From: Thamnocephalis sphaerospora
Taxonomy: Eukaryota > Zoopagomycota > Zoopagomycetes > Zoopagales > Sigmoideomycetaceae
Assembly (NCBI GenBank): GCA_003614735.1
Contig: KZ992461.1
Coordinates: 1-52,807, forward strand
Length of the DNA: 52,807 bases
Direction of reading: 5' to 3'
The position numbers and the translations under genes are program-made. Shown here piece after piece: positions 21,371 to 31,817 of the stretch. The notes beneath the pieces are model-generated. The model searched no databases. It saw nothing but the letters and a program-made list of their open reading frames with translations, and was not told the origin of the DNA. Position 1 is the stretch's first letter, and each line of letters begins with the position of its first letter.

Positions 21371-22554
21371 CTATAGTATGATACACTGGCGGCGCAGGCG
21401 CTGCATGCGCGAACTGAGCGAGGCGCGCGCCGCCAGCTCAAACACCTCTTCGACACCGACTCGCGTACGTGCTGAACATTCCATATACCGCAGTGCGCCA
21501 ATCTCACGTGCCATCGCTTCCCCTTGCTCGCGCGTTACAATGGCCGTGCCATCTTCGGAACCAATCTCGCGCAACGCGCCACTGCCTCCTGCTGCGCTGC
21601 CGGCTGCGGCCGAGACAGCCGTCGCGGTAGTGCCCACGGAAGAGCCTAGGCTGCCGTTTGTATGCGTACTCTGCGTGCCTAACGTGCTGCTGCCCAGGGT
21701 ATTGGCGGCTGACTGGTTGGAGTGCATGCCAGCGTGCCGTACACCGCCGTGGTAGCCGGCGTAGTGGTCCTTGGTGGGTGCTTTGGGAGAAGCGAGGCTG
21801 TCATCATGTGCACCTTCGTATGGACGGTCGAATGTGCCGTAGAATGCGTCGGAAGGCAGGTGAGCATCGGGATAATCGGACGACGATGGCATAATGGCAG
21901 CACCATTAGCGTCCACCAATAGTCCTTGGGTAAGTGCACAGTCGCGCAGATCAGTTTTACAGCCAACCAGTAGGATGGGCACGCGTTCACAGAAATGCGC
22001 CACTTCTGGCGCCCACTGACGCGGCAGAAGGGACACGGCCGTAGCAACAGCATCAGTACTCATGTCAGCAGAGGTCACTTGCAGGGATACGCGTGCCATA
22101 CAGCCTACCTTGTCTGCCACATTGTAAAATGACCGACCATTCACCACAGAGAAGCAGATGAGCACAACATCGGTTTCCGGATAGGAAAGCGGTCGTAGCC
22201 GGTCGTATTCCTCCTGGCCTGCCGTATCCCATAGTGCCAGCTCAACTCGCTTGCCGTTGGCAGTCCTGACGTATGCCATGTAGTTTTCAAACACTGTTGG
22301 TAGATATTTCTAGATGACAGCAGCCGTCAGACCTAGTCATACTCGTGCGCCAATGCAACCCGACAGCATACCTGCGGAAAAACTCCCGTTGAATAGACAA
22401 TCAGCAAGCATGTCTTGCCACACGCGCCATCACCCACCACCACCAGTTTTTTGCGAGGCGCCGGCAAGTGGCGATACGCATCGGCACTCAGTCCAGCTGA
22501 CGTTGACAGGGGACTATCCACGGTAGACGCAGGGCGAGGCAGGGATGGTGCCAT
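21371..22554 (-). CDS. Rho-family GTPase with a large insertion before G5
   Basis: Predicted 342 residues in three exons: 22554-22372, 22309-22109, 22015-21371. A 37-residue N-terminal extension precedes the G domain. Motifs: G1 [10 protein letters not shown], switch [12 protein letters not shown]3 [18 protein letters not shown]4 CKTDLRD (about 147-153), G5 ECSA (about 307-310), and a C-terminal basic stretch with CAAX box CIIL, predicting geranylgeranylation and membrane targeting. Between G4 and the AIVTREQG helix lies a Ser/Thr/Gly/Ala-rich segment of about 130 residues, where ordinary Rho proteins have about 20. The second intron (22016-22108) is in frame without a stop, so a naive reading gives a false extra 31 residues. 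Rho proteins control actin and wall synthesis; the N-terminal extension is reminiscent of fungal Rho4, but the subfamily is not certain. Confidence 0.88.
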
Positions 22555-23678
22555 CAGCGAAAAAGGCGCTGTTGCGCGTTGAGCCTTATCGCGCCGAGGG
22601 TTGGACGATGGGTAAGCCAGCTAGCATACCAACGTCGTCAGTGAACAGCAGCTTGTCTTTGAGCACGCGCAACGCTAGCGCGTACCGGTAGGTGTGCCAT
22701 GGTGCGTGCTTGCAAAACTAGTAGTGGAGGAGCAAGCACAGCGGCCTAAGGATAGTGGTGTGAGTGTGAATGCAGATGGCCGCATACAGGCAATAGCATA
22801 TAGGAGGCGACGACGAGCCGCCACGGCTACGACGTTCTATGTATGCGGCGCCATTGTTCTTGCCACTTACCCAAGTAGTATACGGCAATCGTCTGCGTGC
22901 CAGCAGAATGCTCAGATAACGTGCTGGTCTTGGATGCGTCTAGACAAGGGATGGAGGATGCGAGCAATGCAAGAAGCAGCAGGAACAATAGAATGCGTCT
23001 AGAAAGTTGGAAAACAAGGTCGCAGCGCTAAAGAGGCTCGATGCAAACGGAGAGAGACGCAAAGGATGTAGCGCAATGGGACTGGTAGTGGTAAAGGCTG
23101 GTGTCTAGGAGGGCAAATGTGGCTACGCTCAGGTGGCAGTCTATATCTCGGACGCTCTGGAAAACACAAGCAAGATAACGCAGCATAAAGAAGCAACATT
23201 CAACGGCAGTTACGCAAAGCCAACCAAGCTGAATTGCTATGTGCCTGCGGTTGCGGCCACACATGGCCTGGATCATGTGTACATGTTTGCGCAAGTAGAT
23301 TTGCGGAATAGGCGGGTTGCCGGGACAACCGGCACTGTTGGTCCTTGCGCCGCCGCTCGAATCGGCCTGTAGCCAGGCAAATGCAACTTTGCTCTTGGTA
23401 TCGCTGGTAACCAGACTGTCGGCAGCAGCAAGGACAGCGGTAAGGGCGGTGATTATAGTCTGTTGCTATGGGCGGCTTGTAAACGAACAGGCCACCCCTT
23501 ACAGCGACAGCATGCCAAGCGCCGCATTGGCGGTCGTAAATGCCGCTGCCGAAACGGCCAGCCCATGTTCGCGCCGACACACAGTACCCGTTAGCGTTGC
23601 GTAGGTGAGCACGCATGATTTATTTTACGGCGGTCTGTGCGCGCTAACAGCTAGCGCTATGTATACTGCCACCTGGAC
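22555..23678. other. Gene-free stretch
   Basis: About 1.1 kb between the Rho gene start and the subtilase stop. It holds only short frames without domains. The left part should be the Rho promoter; a minus-strand AATAAA at 23619 serves the subtilase. Confidence 0.45.
23619..23624 (-). terminator. Polyadenylation signal (minus strand)
   Basis: AATAAA on the minus strand about 55 bp past the stop of the subtilase gene at 23679. Confidence 0.45.
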
Positions 23679-26456
23679 CTACGGGCCAACGGCAACAATG
23701 AGCGTCGGAGAGCGCCAGGTGTCGTAGTCGGCATCGTTGTTGGGATTGCCGAACGGACGCAGTGCCATCACCTGTACAATGTAGCGGCCATTGGGCGCGC
23801 CGGTGATGGTACCGTCGGTGATCGACTCAATGCCGCCATCCCAGAGCGCTGCGCCGACCGTGTTCGTGCCAAGATCGTGGCGGCCAAAATCGTATGTGGT
23901 GCTGTCGGGAATAAGACCCATCAGCTGGTTGGTGTCAGCGTTGTAGAGGCGCATGATGACGCGGCGAACGGGGAACTCTACGCGAAGAGCCACATAAGGG
24001 AAGTCGTAGCCCTTGAAGGTGTACGTCGAGCTGCCGCCCTCTGGCACAATCGAGTTGTCGCGGTAGTTGAGGATGTACGGGTAACCGGCGGCGGTGCCGA
24101 GCGGCTGGATGTCGTTCATGTTACCCTTCATGCCGAGATACGGCACGTGCACCGCGTCGGGCGTAAGAACACCCGTGGCAAAGATGTCCAGCAGCGACGG
24201 CTTCGGGTCGGCGATGATGTAGCCAGAGTAGACCCACTTTTCGCTGGCCGACAGACCCGGAGGCGGGAAGATGGTGACGGTCACGTCCTGCGACGCGCCT
24301 GCATCCAGGATGGCAAGCGGCGGGAACACGATGGCGACGGCACTCTGCGAGCTGTTGGTAGGCACGTTCGGCACCATACCGTCGGCGCCAATGGCGCGCA
24401 TCGAGGCAGAGCCACGGTGCGTAAACCTGTACAGACGCTTCTTGTTGCCAGTGTTGGTCACAGTGATGGTGCGCACGCTGCCGCCCAGCGGGCCGCGGTT
24501 GGTGGTGTGCTGAGTGTCGTTGAGGAGCAGACGTGATGGCCACACGCGCGTCGTGCCAAACACAGCCTGCGCCACGTTGACGACACCGGCGCCCTGGCGT
24601 GCCACCGAGGTGATGTCGCGGTTGCCCTTGGATGGCTGGACAGGCTTGCCGGCATTCTGGAAAGCGCGGCGCACCTCGTCCATGGTCAGCGTAGTGGCGC
24701 CACGGGCCTGCTTGTAGAGCGCGACCGCGCCGGCAATGTACGGCGACGACATGGAAGTACCGCTGTCGCTGGCGTAGCCGCCAAGATTCACCGGCCACGT
24801 GGAATAGATGCCACCGCCAGGCGCAGCCAGATCTGGCTTCATATCCAGCTCCGGGCCCGGGCCCCACGACGAGAAGAGCGAGATGAGACCGCTGTTGGGA
24901 TTGTCGGTGAGGCGTGCCTCGGCAGCAAAGGTGACGTTGACCGCGGTGCCGTTGACCCTGATGTTCTCCACCAGCGCAGCGCCGTTGATGTGGTCGATGA
25001 GGATGCCAGGAATGGTCACGCGCGAATCAGTGATGATGGGCGAGGCAAACTCATCCTCGGGATTGTTGTAGATGATTGCAGCCACGGCGCCTGCACGCTG
25101 TACGTTGAGCACCTTGGTAAAGAACTGGCACCCGCCGCGGCGCACCACGGCGACACGGCCGGTGTAGTTGCCCGTCACGGCCGAGCAGGCGCCATCGGGA
25201 GGCGCGTCGGCCGGAACCGTGGCGCTGCTGACAATGCCAACGTCAATCTCCGTGTAGTTGAGCACGTTGCCGGGCATGGAGCTGTAGTACTCGATCACAC
25301 GATCCACGTCCGTGCTGGCGGTAAAGACGGTGGCCATGTAGCGTGCACCGTCCACGGAAGCGACGGAAAGAGCGCCGTTGGAGATGGCCGGCGCGGTGGT
25401 CAGCCACATGCCAAACGTGCCGCTGTTACCGGCCGCAGCGACGACAATGACGCCACGCTGTGCCAGGTACTCGGCGTAGACTGCGTCTGGCGACGAGTGC
25501 CACGTCGTCAGGCCAAGCATGGAAACGTTGATCACGTCCATGCCGTCCAGGTAGGCCCGCTCCATGCCAGCCACAATAACATCCGACTGCGTAATGTCCT
25601 TGCAGCCGGTAACGCGATAAGCGCCGAGACGCGCAGCCGGAGCGACACCGGTGACCTTGGCATCGTTGGCAGCAATGATACCGGCCACGTGAGTACCGTG
25701 GCCGTTGCACGAATCAAGCGGATCCGGGTCCTCCACGCGCGTACGCTCGTCGCCGTTGTACTTGTCGCCGGCAAAGTCGTAGCCAGCGACCACCCGGCAG
25801 TTGGGGCCAAAACATCCGCCCAGCGCTCCGTGGCGATAGTCAATGCCCGTGTCGACGACACCAACCTTGATGCCCTCGCCGCGGAAGTTTCGCTTGTGCA
25901 CATCGGACACGCCGGAGATGGCGTTCAAGTCTGCCATGATGTTGGTGCCGGTGCTGGCGGTCGACGGGCCGAGTGGCTTGCGCATGGTGGTGCGAATGGG
26001 CCAGACCTGCTTCACCTGTGGCAGCTGGCGAATGATGCCCAGTGCGTCAGACTCTGTTTGGATACTGATACCGTTCATTAGGCCGTTGAATGAGATGCGA
26101 TCGGTAAAGACGACGCCTTTGCTTTGGAGCTGCTGGCGCACCGTGGCCTGCTCGGCCTGCGCCTGAGGGGTGCCGGCCGTCGCACTCAGCTGGATAAAGT
26201 AGGTGTTGCTTGGGTCGATAAACGGGTCCTCGGGCTCGTCGACGCTTACTTCACCCGTCATGAGCGCGGTCCGGGCCATGGCCGGCGCGACAGCGGGCGA
26301 GGTCGAGGTCGTCTGAACGCCGGCATTGCGCAGAGCGGGACTGATAAACCCGCTGGTAAGCTTTTGCGGCCGGCTTAGGGTGGAACCAAACGTGTTACCG
26401 GCAGCAGCCAGCACTGCCAGTGCGGCAACGGCCTGCGTAAAGGACAGGTGGCGCAT
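23679..26456 (-). CDS. Secreted subtilisin-like serine protease (S8) with PA insert, copy 1
   Basis: Single-exon gene for 925 residues. A signal peptide (about 1-24) is followed by a propeptide with an inhibitor-I9-like fold (about 84-155). The catalytic domain begins near 175: Asp202 in VVDTGID, His253 in NGHGTHVAG, oxyanion Asn344 in AAGNSG and Ser568 in SGTSMSSP. A protease-associated domain is inserted at about 395-510 (TGRVAVVRRGGCQF, AIIYNN). After the catalytic domain a beta-rich region of about 300 residues carries VRTITVTNTGNKK, as in Fn3-like domains of C5a-peptidase and minor-extracellular-protease groups. All catalytic residues are present, so it should be active outside the cell. 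A 363-codon antisense frame lies inside and is a shadow. It is paralogous to the gene at 31818. A TATATA lies about 180 bp upstream of the start. Confidence 0.92.
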   Translation of the reverse strand: MRHLSFTQAVAALAVLAAAGNTFGSTLSRPQKLTSGFISPALRNAGVQTTSTSPAVAPAMARTALMTGEVSVDEPEDPFIDPSNTYFIQLSATAGTPQAQAEQATVRQQLQSKGVVFTDRISFNGLMNGISIQTESDALGIIRQLPQVKQVWPIRTTMRKPLGPSTASTGTNIMADLNAISGVSDVHKRNFRGEGIKVGVVDTGIDYRHGALGGCFGPNCRVVAGYDFAGDKYNGDERTRVEDPDPLDSCNGHGTHVAGIIAANDAKVTGVAPAARLGAYRVTGCKDITQSDVIVAGMERAYLDGMDVINVSMLGLTTWHSSPDAVYAEYLAQRGVIVVAAAGNSGTFGMWLTTAPAISNGALSVASVDGARYMATVFTASTDVDRVIEYYSSMPGNVLNYTEIDVGIVSSATVPADAPPDGACSAVTGNYTGRVAVVRRGGCQFFTKVLNVQRAGAVAAIIYNNPEDEFASPIITDSRVTIPGILIDHINGAALVENIRVNGTAVNVTFAAEARLTDNPNSGLISLFSSWGPGPELDMKPDLAAPGGGIYSTWPVNLGGYASDSGTSMSSPYIAGAVALYKQARGATTLTMDEVRRAFQNAGKPVQPSKGNRDITSVARQGAGVVNVAQAVFGTTRVWPSRLLLNDTQHTTNRGPLGGSVRTITVTNTGNKKRLYRFTHRGSASMRAIGADGMVPNVPTNSSQSAVAIVFPPLAILDAGASQDVTVTIFPPPGLSASEKWVYSGYIIADPKPSLLDIFATGVLTPDAVHVPYLGMKGNMNDIQPLGTAAGYPYILNYRDNSIVPEGGSSTYTFKGYDFPYVALRVEFPVRRVIMRLYNADTNQLMGLIPDSTTYDFGRHDLGTNTVGAALWDGGIESITDGTITGAPNGRYIVQVMALRPFGNPNNDADYDTWRSPTLIVAVGP

Positions 26457-27726
26457 ACTGGTGACGGCGCACGGGATGTCTTGCTAGTAGTAGCTTGCTA
26501 TTATAATGAATGCAACAGTGTACGGCTGAAGCGGAAAGTGCTGCAGCGACGATGCGGTGCCAGGCGGCCTAGAAAAGTTGCGAGACGATCGACAGGACGC
26601 CGGAGTGACCAACTTGGCGATAAGGTAGGAAGCCGTATATAGGACAAGTTAATATTGTATACCACCAAAGTGGCAGAAACAGGGAGCAGGAAGGCGCTGT
26701 AGGGACTAGCAATATAGAGATATAGCAATAGAGACGCGATCAGGAAATGGAGCAAGCAGGGTGAGGAGAAACCCGGTGCCTGTGGTGTGTTTCGCCGTAG
26801 GAGGCCTTATGCAGACGACGCAGACTTTATACTGGCCATAGATATCAACAGTCCACTGTGGCGGAGTAATGATATACACTTGAAGGGGCGCCCGATTGGC
26901 CAGCGCTGCGTTTGAAGGGCGTGCACCAATTAGGAGATTGTTACCATTCCCGGCCCAATAGCCCAGTACTCTGAAACGATTCTCCCCAGAACAAAGAGGC
27001 AGCCGCCTGACGACATATGGCCTAAACAGGCCGCCCCAGCACGGCCGATGCTGCCGCTTGCCAAACAGACCGACGGGCTCGGCCGCACCTTCTATGCGCA
27101 TATACGATGGCATCTAGACAGCGTGCACGTCCGCAACTCCGTTTGACGCCTGAACCCTGCAGGTACATGAATGTCGGACAAAGATGGCAGTTGACTGCTT
27201 ACACGTCAACCAACGTAGCGTGCTGATACGCGCTATTCCTGCTGTCTATGGCGCCACGGCTGCACTACCGCTGCAGACGAGCGCTACGCAAGATCGACCG
27301 GCCTAGAGCTTTCGTCTCTACCGCCTGCTGCCCGGTTTCTCTGCCGACCCGCGTTTGCTGCACCACCCAAGCGTACAGCAGCCCCTCCGGTGCTACCCTG
27401 GACGAACACAGCGTGATTCCAGCCGGCGACCGATGGCGACACGCATCTATCAAAACGATGATGCTGCCAATCCATGCTGCATCAGGAGTCGAGGAAGGCT
27501 CTCGAAAAACCAATAAAATTAAATAGCAACATGGTGAAGAAACGCACGCAAGCGCGGAGCGCACCAAAGCAGTGCATCATGCCACGTTAAGAACCAGTGG
27601 CTCAGGACGAGTAGCACAAGGAAAAGTGTATGGCTATCCATAGAGTTGTTGGATCACAACCGGGTAGCTAGTGCAAAAAATGCAATGTCAGCAAAGCCAT
27701 GCCATCATAGTGCTATGCGCCAAAAC
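26457..27726. other. Gene-free stretch
   Basis: About 1.27 kb. It includes the subtilase promoter at its left end. The frames seen are short and without domains; one plus-strand 92-codon frame at 27248 has nothing to support it. No repeat or RNA gene is evident. Confidence 0.45.
26636..26641 (-). promoter_or_regulatory. TATA-like box of subtilase copy 1
   Basis: A TATATA palindrome about 180 bp upstream of the minus-strand ATG at 26456, a distance similar to the boxes before other genes here. Confidence 0.35.
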
Positions 27727-29112
27727 TTACAATCGTGCGGCAGCTGCCGAGAGCAGAACGACGCCGGCAGCAGCAGCCGAAATCAGCAAGCGCTGCTGCA
27801 GGCTGCTGATGCCTATGCGGCGATCTTTAGTGCTCGTTTGCAGCACATGCTCGCTCTGAAGATCCGCGACAAAGCGAAGTGGCGCCGACCTGCAAATATG
27901 ATGCGATGCATTGCTGTAAGCATAAACAGCAACATTGGCTTGCGCACAGCCAATATTTGGCACACGTACGTTGGATCAAGCTCTTGGCCAGCAACACTCT
28001 GGAGCTTCAGCACCGGACACTCTTGATACAGTTTGACAGCCGATTGAAGCAGCTCGTCCGTGATAAGCTCAGACTGCAGTTTGATAAGGCGATGATGCAC
28101 TTTGGTAAACTCGCATTCGCCCGCAAGCAGCGCATCTCGCTGCGCCAAAACCACACATGCTGCTACGTAGAGCGGCATGATTGGGTTGGAGCAGAGAAAG
28201 AGATCAAAGAGTCGAGCTGCCCGCGCTGGATCCGGCACGTCATGGCTAAACCACGCTAACACCCAACTCAAGGCAAAATAGGGCGGCGTATCTGAGGCAA
28301 TGAGAAAGTCGGCTAGCGCACGATCGCGGACGCCCACAAGCGAGTAGAGAAGATCCAGCTGGCGCATGACGGGATCCAAGGTGGCCGACATGGCATCGCG
28401 TAGGTGGCAGTGCGCCAGCATCACCGCTGCCTCTTTGGCCGCGGCGTCTCCCAGTACGTGAATCAGCACCGCGCATACATCATGAAAGCCCTGCAGTCAT
28501 GTACGGGCGTGAGTATGCGCCAGCAGCTGCGCTGGCATGTTCGTCGCTTACCTGGTAGTAGTGTAGGCTGGCATCTTCCTGAAGCGTATGGAGCGCCACT
28601 TCACTAAGCTGGCGCCGCTTCTCACGCCAGACGCTGCGTCGCGTCACTGTAACGGCCACCGTTGCGATCAGCTAACGCATCAAGCCATCCATCATGCTCC
28701 TCCCTAGTGCCTACCTGACGAGCAGTAGTTTTGGCTGCGATTTACATCCAACTGAACCTGGTGTGCATCGCGATGAACCATGGCGGGCTTTTCTGCATGT
28801 ATCTTTGGCCATTAGCTACTAACACCTACGCTTGTTCTGCTGCGTGACCTACCCGTGCGTGTAAACTGCTTCTCGGCAAATCCCAGCAGGACAGGCCTGC
28901 CAATGGAGCAGCGCAGAGGGCGACTTAGTGTTGGCCTGACCGCCTTTCTGTTCCAACACCTACCAGGCTAGTCGCCGCAGGCCATTGTTGACTAGACCGA
29001 CACCGCTGGTGGCCAGTGCACGTAGCGTATCCAGATCGCGACGCGCAAGCGCTTCGTTAATGCGCTCGATGCGAGCAGCGTGCCGGGTCTGTTTCCACTG
29101 CTTTGGCGGCAT
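27727..29112 (-). CDS. TBC1D20: TBC1D20-type Rab GTPase-activating protein with C-terminal membrane anchor
   Basis: Predicted 357 residues, near the usual 400. Exons: 29112-28964, 28896-28853, 28792-28715, 28646-28552, 28490-27970, 27913-27727, with matching phases. The TBC domain shows the arginine finger in QLDVNRS and the glutamine finger in HYYQGFHDV, then LDPVMRQLDLLY, SDTPPYFALSWVLAWFSHDV and LFDLFL, all characteristic of the TBC1D20/Gyp8 branch. The last exon ends with LLISAAAAGVVLLSAAAARL, a tail anchor; TBC1D20 proteins are ER-membrane GAPs for Rab1 (family knowledge). The fifth intron is in frame without a stop, so an unspliced reading misses the anchor; the alternative end would be at 27813. 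It is divergent from DCC1, 137 bp between start codons. Confidence 0.9.
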
Positions 29113-29249
29113 GACGGCGGGAATCGAACGGTACGTAGAATGAAAGGTGTGGTAAGTCGCCTCACATGCAGGCCTTGTTTCCACTTTCAAGGCGCTGGCG
29201 CACTCTTTCACGCGATTCCACCGCGTGTCTTACCAATTTGCACCCCACC
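29113..29249. promoter_or_regulatory. Bidirectional promoter between TBC1D20 and DCC1
   Basis: Only 137 bp separate the two start codons, so both genes must initiate within this stretch or share leaders. No TATA box is visible. Confidence 0.5.
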
Positions 29250-31109
29250 ATGCCCTTCAACCTCAAGAGTGACGGCGTACAGAAGCTGCAGCTTGGCCAT
29301 GCGGCCGATTACGGCGTACGGCAGGATGGCAGAGAAGGCAGCGTGGGCAAAGACGTGGCCGAGGAGGATTTGGAGAATCACGGCTATGCATTGCTCGAAG
29401 TGGACAATGTGCTGCTTGCGGCTATAGAACGCGGGAAAAAGTACGCGGCGCTAGCATTCTGGACGTGCAGCGTGCAGGCGCTAACGTAAGAACCACCGTG
29501 AACAGTGAGAGTACGCGTCCCGCGTTGGTAATACGCGGTCGGCCCAATGACGCGGCCGTGCTTTGCACCGAGACAGAAACGTATGCCATTCGTCGTGTAG
29601 ACTGGTCCAACACGCTGCTGCTGGCAGAGCACCCTCAGCAGGACACAGCGGAGATGGACACAGGGATCGGTACGGAGGCATCGGCCCAGAGCTCAACGGC
29701 GCAAATTCACGCCTCGTTGGCGCATCTGCTGGAGGCACGTCGGATTCAGCCCAACACGAGCCGGCTACGAGACGTGATGACGCAGGCAAACGCTATATGG
29801 GATGGATTTTCTCCTGTCCAAACGGTGAGAATACAATGTCAAGCTGACCGCTGGCGAGGTCACGGTAGATATATACCGGTGCTGATGAGCGACTGCGCTT
29901 ACAATGCAGACGCCAGGTGTTGCCATGGACGAGCTGCAACGGCAGGTACAAGCTAGCCAGCGCGAGCTGCTGGAAGGTCTGACGGCCCACGACATTGTTG
30001 CGCTCGAAGGTGTGTGACTCGTGCCGGGACTGGCTCTGTGTGTAATGTAAACCAGCCGGCATTGCACTCACCTATCTGGCGGCATTTCTGGCATATAGAT
30101 GGCGCATTCCGCATGCTTGCCTCTGAATATGTCTGCCACGCACTTGCCTCCATCTTTACTGCATTCGCAGCAGAGTCGGTGACGCTGACAGAAGGATCAT
30201 CCGTTTCGCCACGTATGTGCTTTACAGCCATGGACCTGGGCGACAGCGATGCTGCCAATGCCATGGATGTGGACATACCCGGCTCGCAAATGGACGAAAG
30301 AGTGCCAGCCACCGTCATTCGCCACTGTTTTCGGCGATTTGCTGAACCGCATCGCCAAAAAGTGGTGGACATGGCACCGGTGGCTGATGGCGCGGCGATG
30401 CACGATGGCTAGTACTGCTGAGACTTACTGCAGTATACTCACGCTCACGCCAGCGTATCTGCTCCTGTAGATGATCAGCTGTACGCCTTTTCAGAGCACA
30501 AGGTATGCCGCTATCTTGGCCATGAGATATTTCGCCGTAGTCAGGTACGTTGCTGGCAACTGTGCACCGTTTACTAGCGCACCTGGCATAACCAATGATG
30601 AAATGCTCCATTGCAGGAAACACGCTATCGGCGCGACGACTTTATGCAGGCCTGGGCCGACTCGGTGCCAGAGGGCTACACTGTCTCTCTAGATATGCTT
30701 GCGGTAGGTTGGACGATACGATGTTGCCAGCTGTCTTGCACGCATTCTAACACAAACACCTGGACCAAAGGGTATCTGTATTGCAGAGGAAGAAAGCACA
30801 AGTGCTGCAGGCGTTGGCGATGGCTCTGCGCGACCCCTGCTTCTTCGTTATCTTCCCGCCGATTTACTTGCGCGTGATCCGGCCGTACGGATGCGCGCTC
30901 TTTTCGACGCTCAACCTCGCTGGAGTGCAGAAGCACTGCGTGTCTATCTGAAGGAGCTGGCCACGACGAACGAAGAGATAGATGGTTGGCTGATGAAGTA
31001 CGCACGGCGCGTCACAGGAGCTGGGGCCCTGCGACGCGGAAAGCGGAAAGCAGACGGCGCTGGTGCTGACCAGGTTTGGTACTGCGCAAGAACCGTCAAT
31101 ACGCAGTAA
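29250..31109 (+). CDS. DCC1: Dcc1/DSCC1, sister-chromatid cohesion clamp-loader subunit
   Basis: Predicted about 469 residues against about 390 in known members. Exons: 29250-29440, 29506-29824, 29910-30009, 30099-30361, 30434-30544, 30617-30703, 30771-31109. The donor of exon 4 is uncertain (30361 or 30379, both in phase). Diagnostic stretches: LVIRGRPNDAAVLCTETETYAIR with DWSNTLLL at the N-terminus, then DFMQAWADSVPEGYTVSLDML and the C-terminal winged-helix part RALFDAQPRWSAEALRVYLKEL...LMKYARR. Dcc1 joins Ctf8 and Ctf18-RFC to form the alternative PCNA loader at replication forks. The extra length is in a Gln/Thr/Ser-rich segment after the first domain and in an acidic loop near the middle. 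Start: ATG preceded by CACC. Confidence 0.88.
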
Positions 31110-31817
31110 ACGCTGCCAACCGACCTTTCACGCGGATAAACGTGCTTTGTTTAGCGACACCTGATGCGACGCGACCACTCCCAAGTGAAAGCCGTGCAGA
31201 GTGATACGACTGATGGCGAGCACTGGGCGCACCAAATACCGCTTTTGCTCGTCCATTTTGGGTAGCCCAGTGCGCGCATGCATTGACTGCCTGGCCTTTT
31301 GGCCTTCGCCTACTTTGCTGCCTATTCCCACTTGCAAACGTTAGTCCAAATAAAATGCTGCCACATTTACCGCTTTTCCACATACGGCGCCACACTATCC
31401 GCCTTTGAGCCATCGCTTCGTTAGTTCGTACCAATTTTACTCACATTGTCGTTTCTACGTTTTCAGTCACACCTCTAGTGGCGGTTACACACTTTTGTTG
31501 TAGCATCCGCCTTATCTGTACAAGCCAAGCGCCTTTGCCGAGCACAGGGAGGTGCGTCCTAGTCGTCACATCCGCTCTGGCCTCTGACTTTAATGGACCT
31601 GCGCCTCTACCGCAACCTCTTTCCAACCCGCTAGTCACCCTGTGCGGCACGCTGCACTAACATTTTGTCTACTGTCATCTAAACACTTGATATAATAGCA
31701 CCAGTGGCAGTGTCTTACGTACTAGAAGCGTACAAGTACCAGTGCACCAATCTAATAACAGCTGGGCAAGCGACAGTAGAAGCTTGGCCGGCTACAAGTG
31801 CAACGACATCTGTCGAC
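31110..31817. other. Gene-free stretch
   Basis: About 700 bp between DCC1 and subtilase copy 2. It holds no supported frame. A CTGCCTATTCCC motif near 31317, also seen near 3579, is noted separately. The frame of the subtilase is open upstream to 31704 but without an ATG before 31818. Confidence 0.45.

Noticed and set aside
22016-22108. Thirty-one extra residues in the Rho protein between NVADK and WAPEV
   Set aside because: The segment is a phase-0 intron with GTAGGC donor and TCAG acceptor; removing it restores the conserved Rho sequence.
24990-26081. A 363-codon plus-strand frame inside subtilase copy 1
   Set aside because: It is antisense to a complete protease with all catalytic motifs, and its His/Val/Gly/Arg-rich product is typical of a GC-driven shadow frame.
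29121-29129. A tRNA B-box-like GTTCGATTC on the minus strand
   Set aside because: No pairing T-stem and no A box at the right distance; the bases lie just upstream of the TBC1D20 start.
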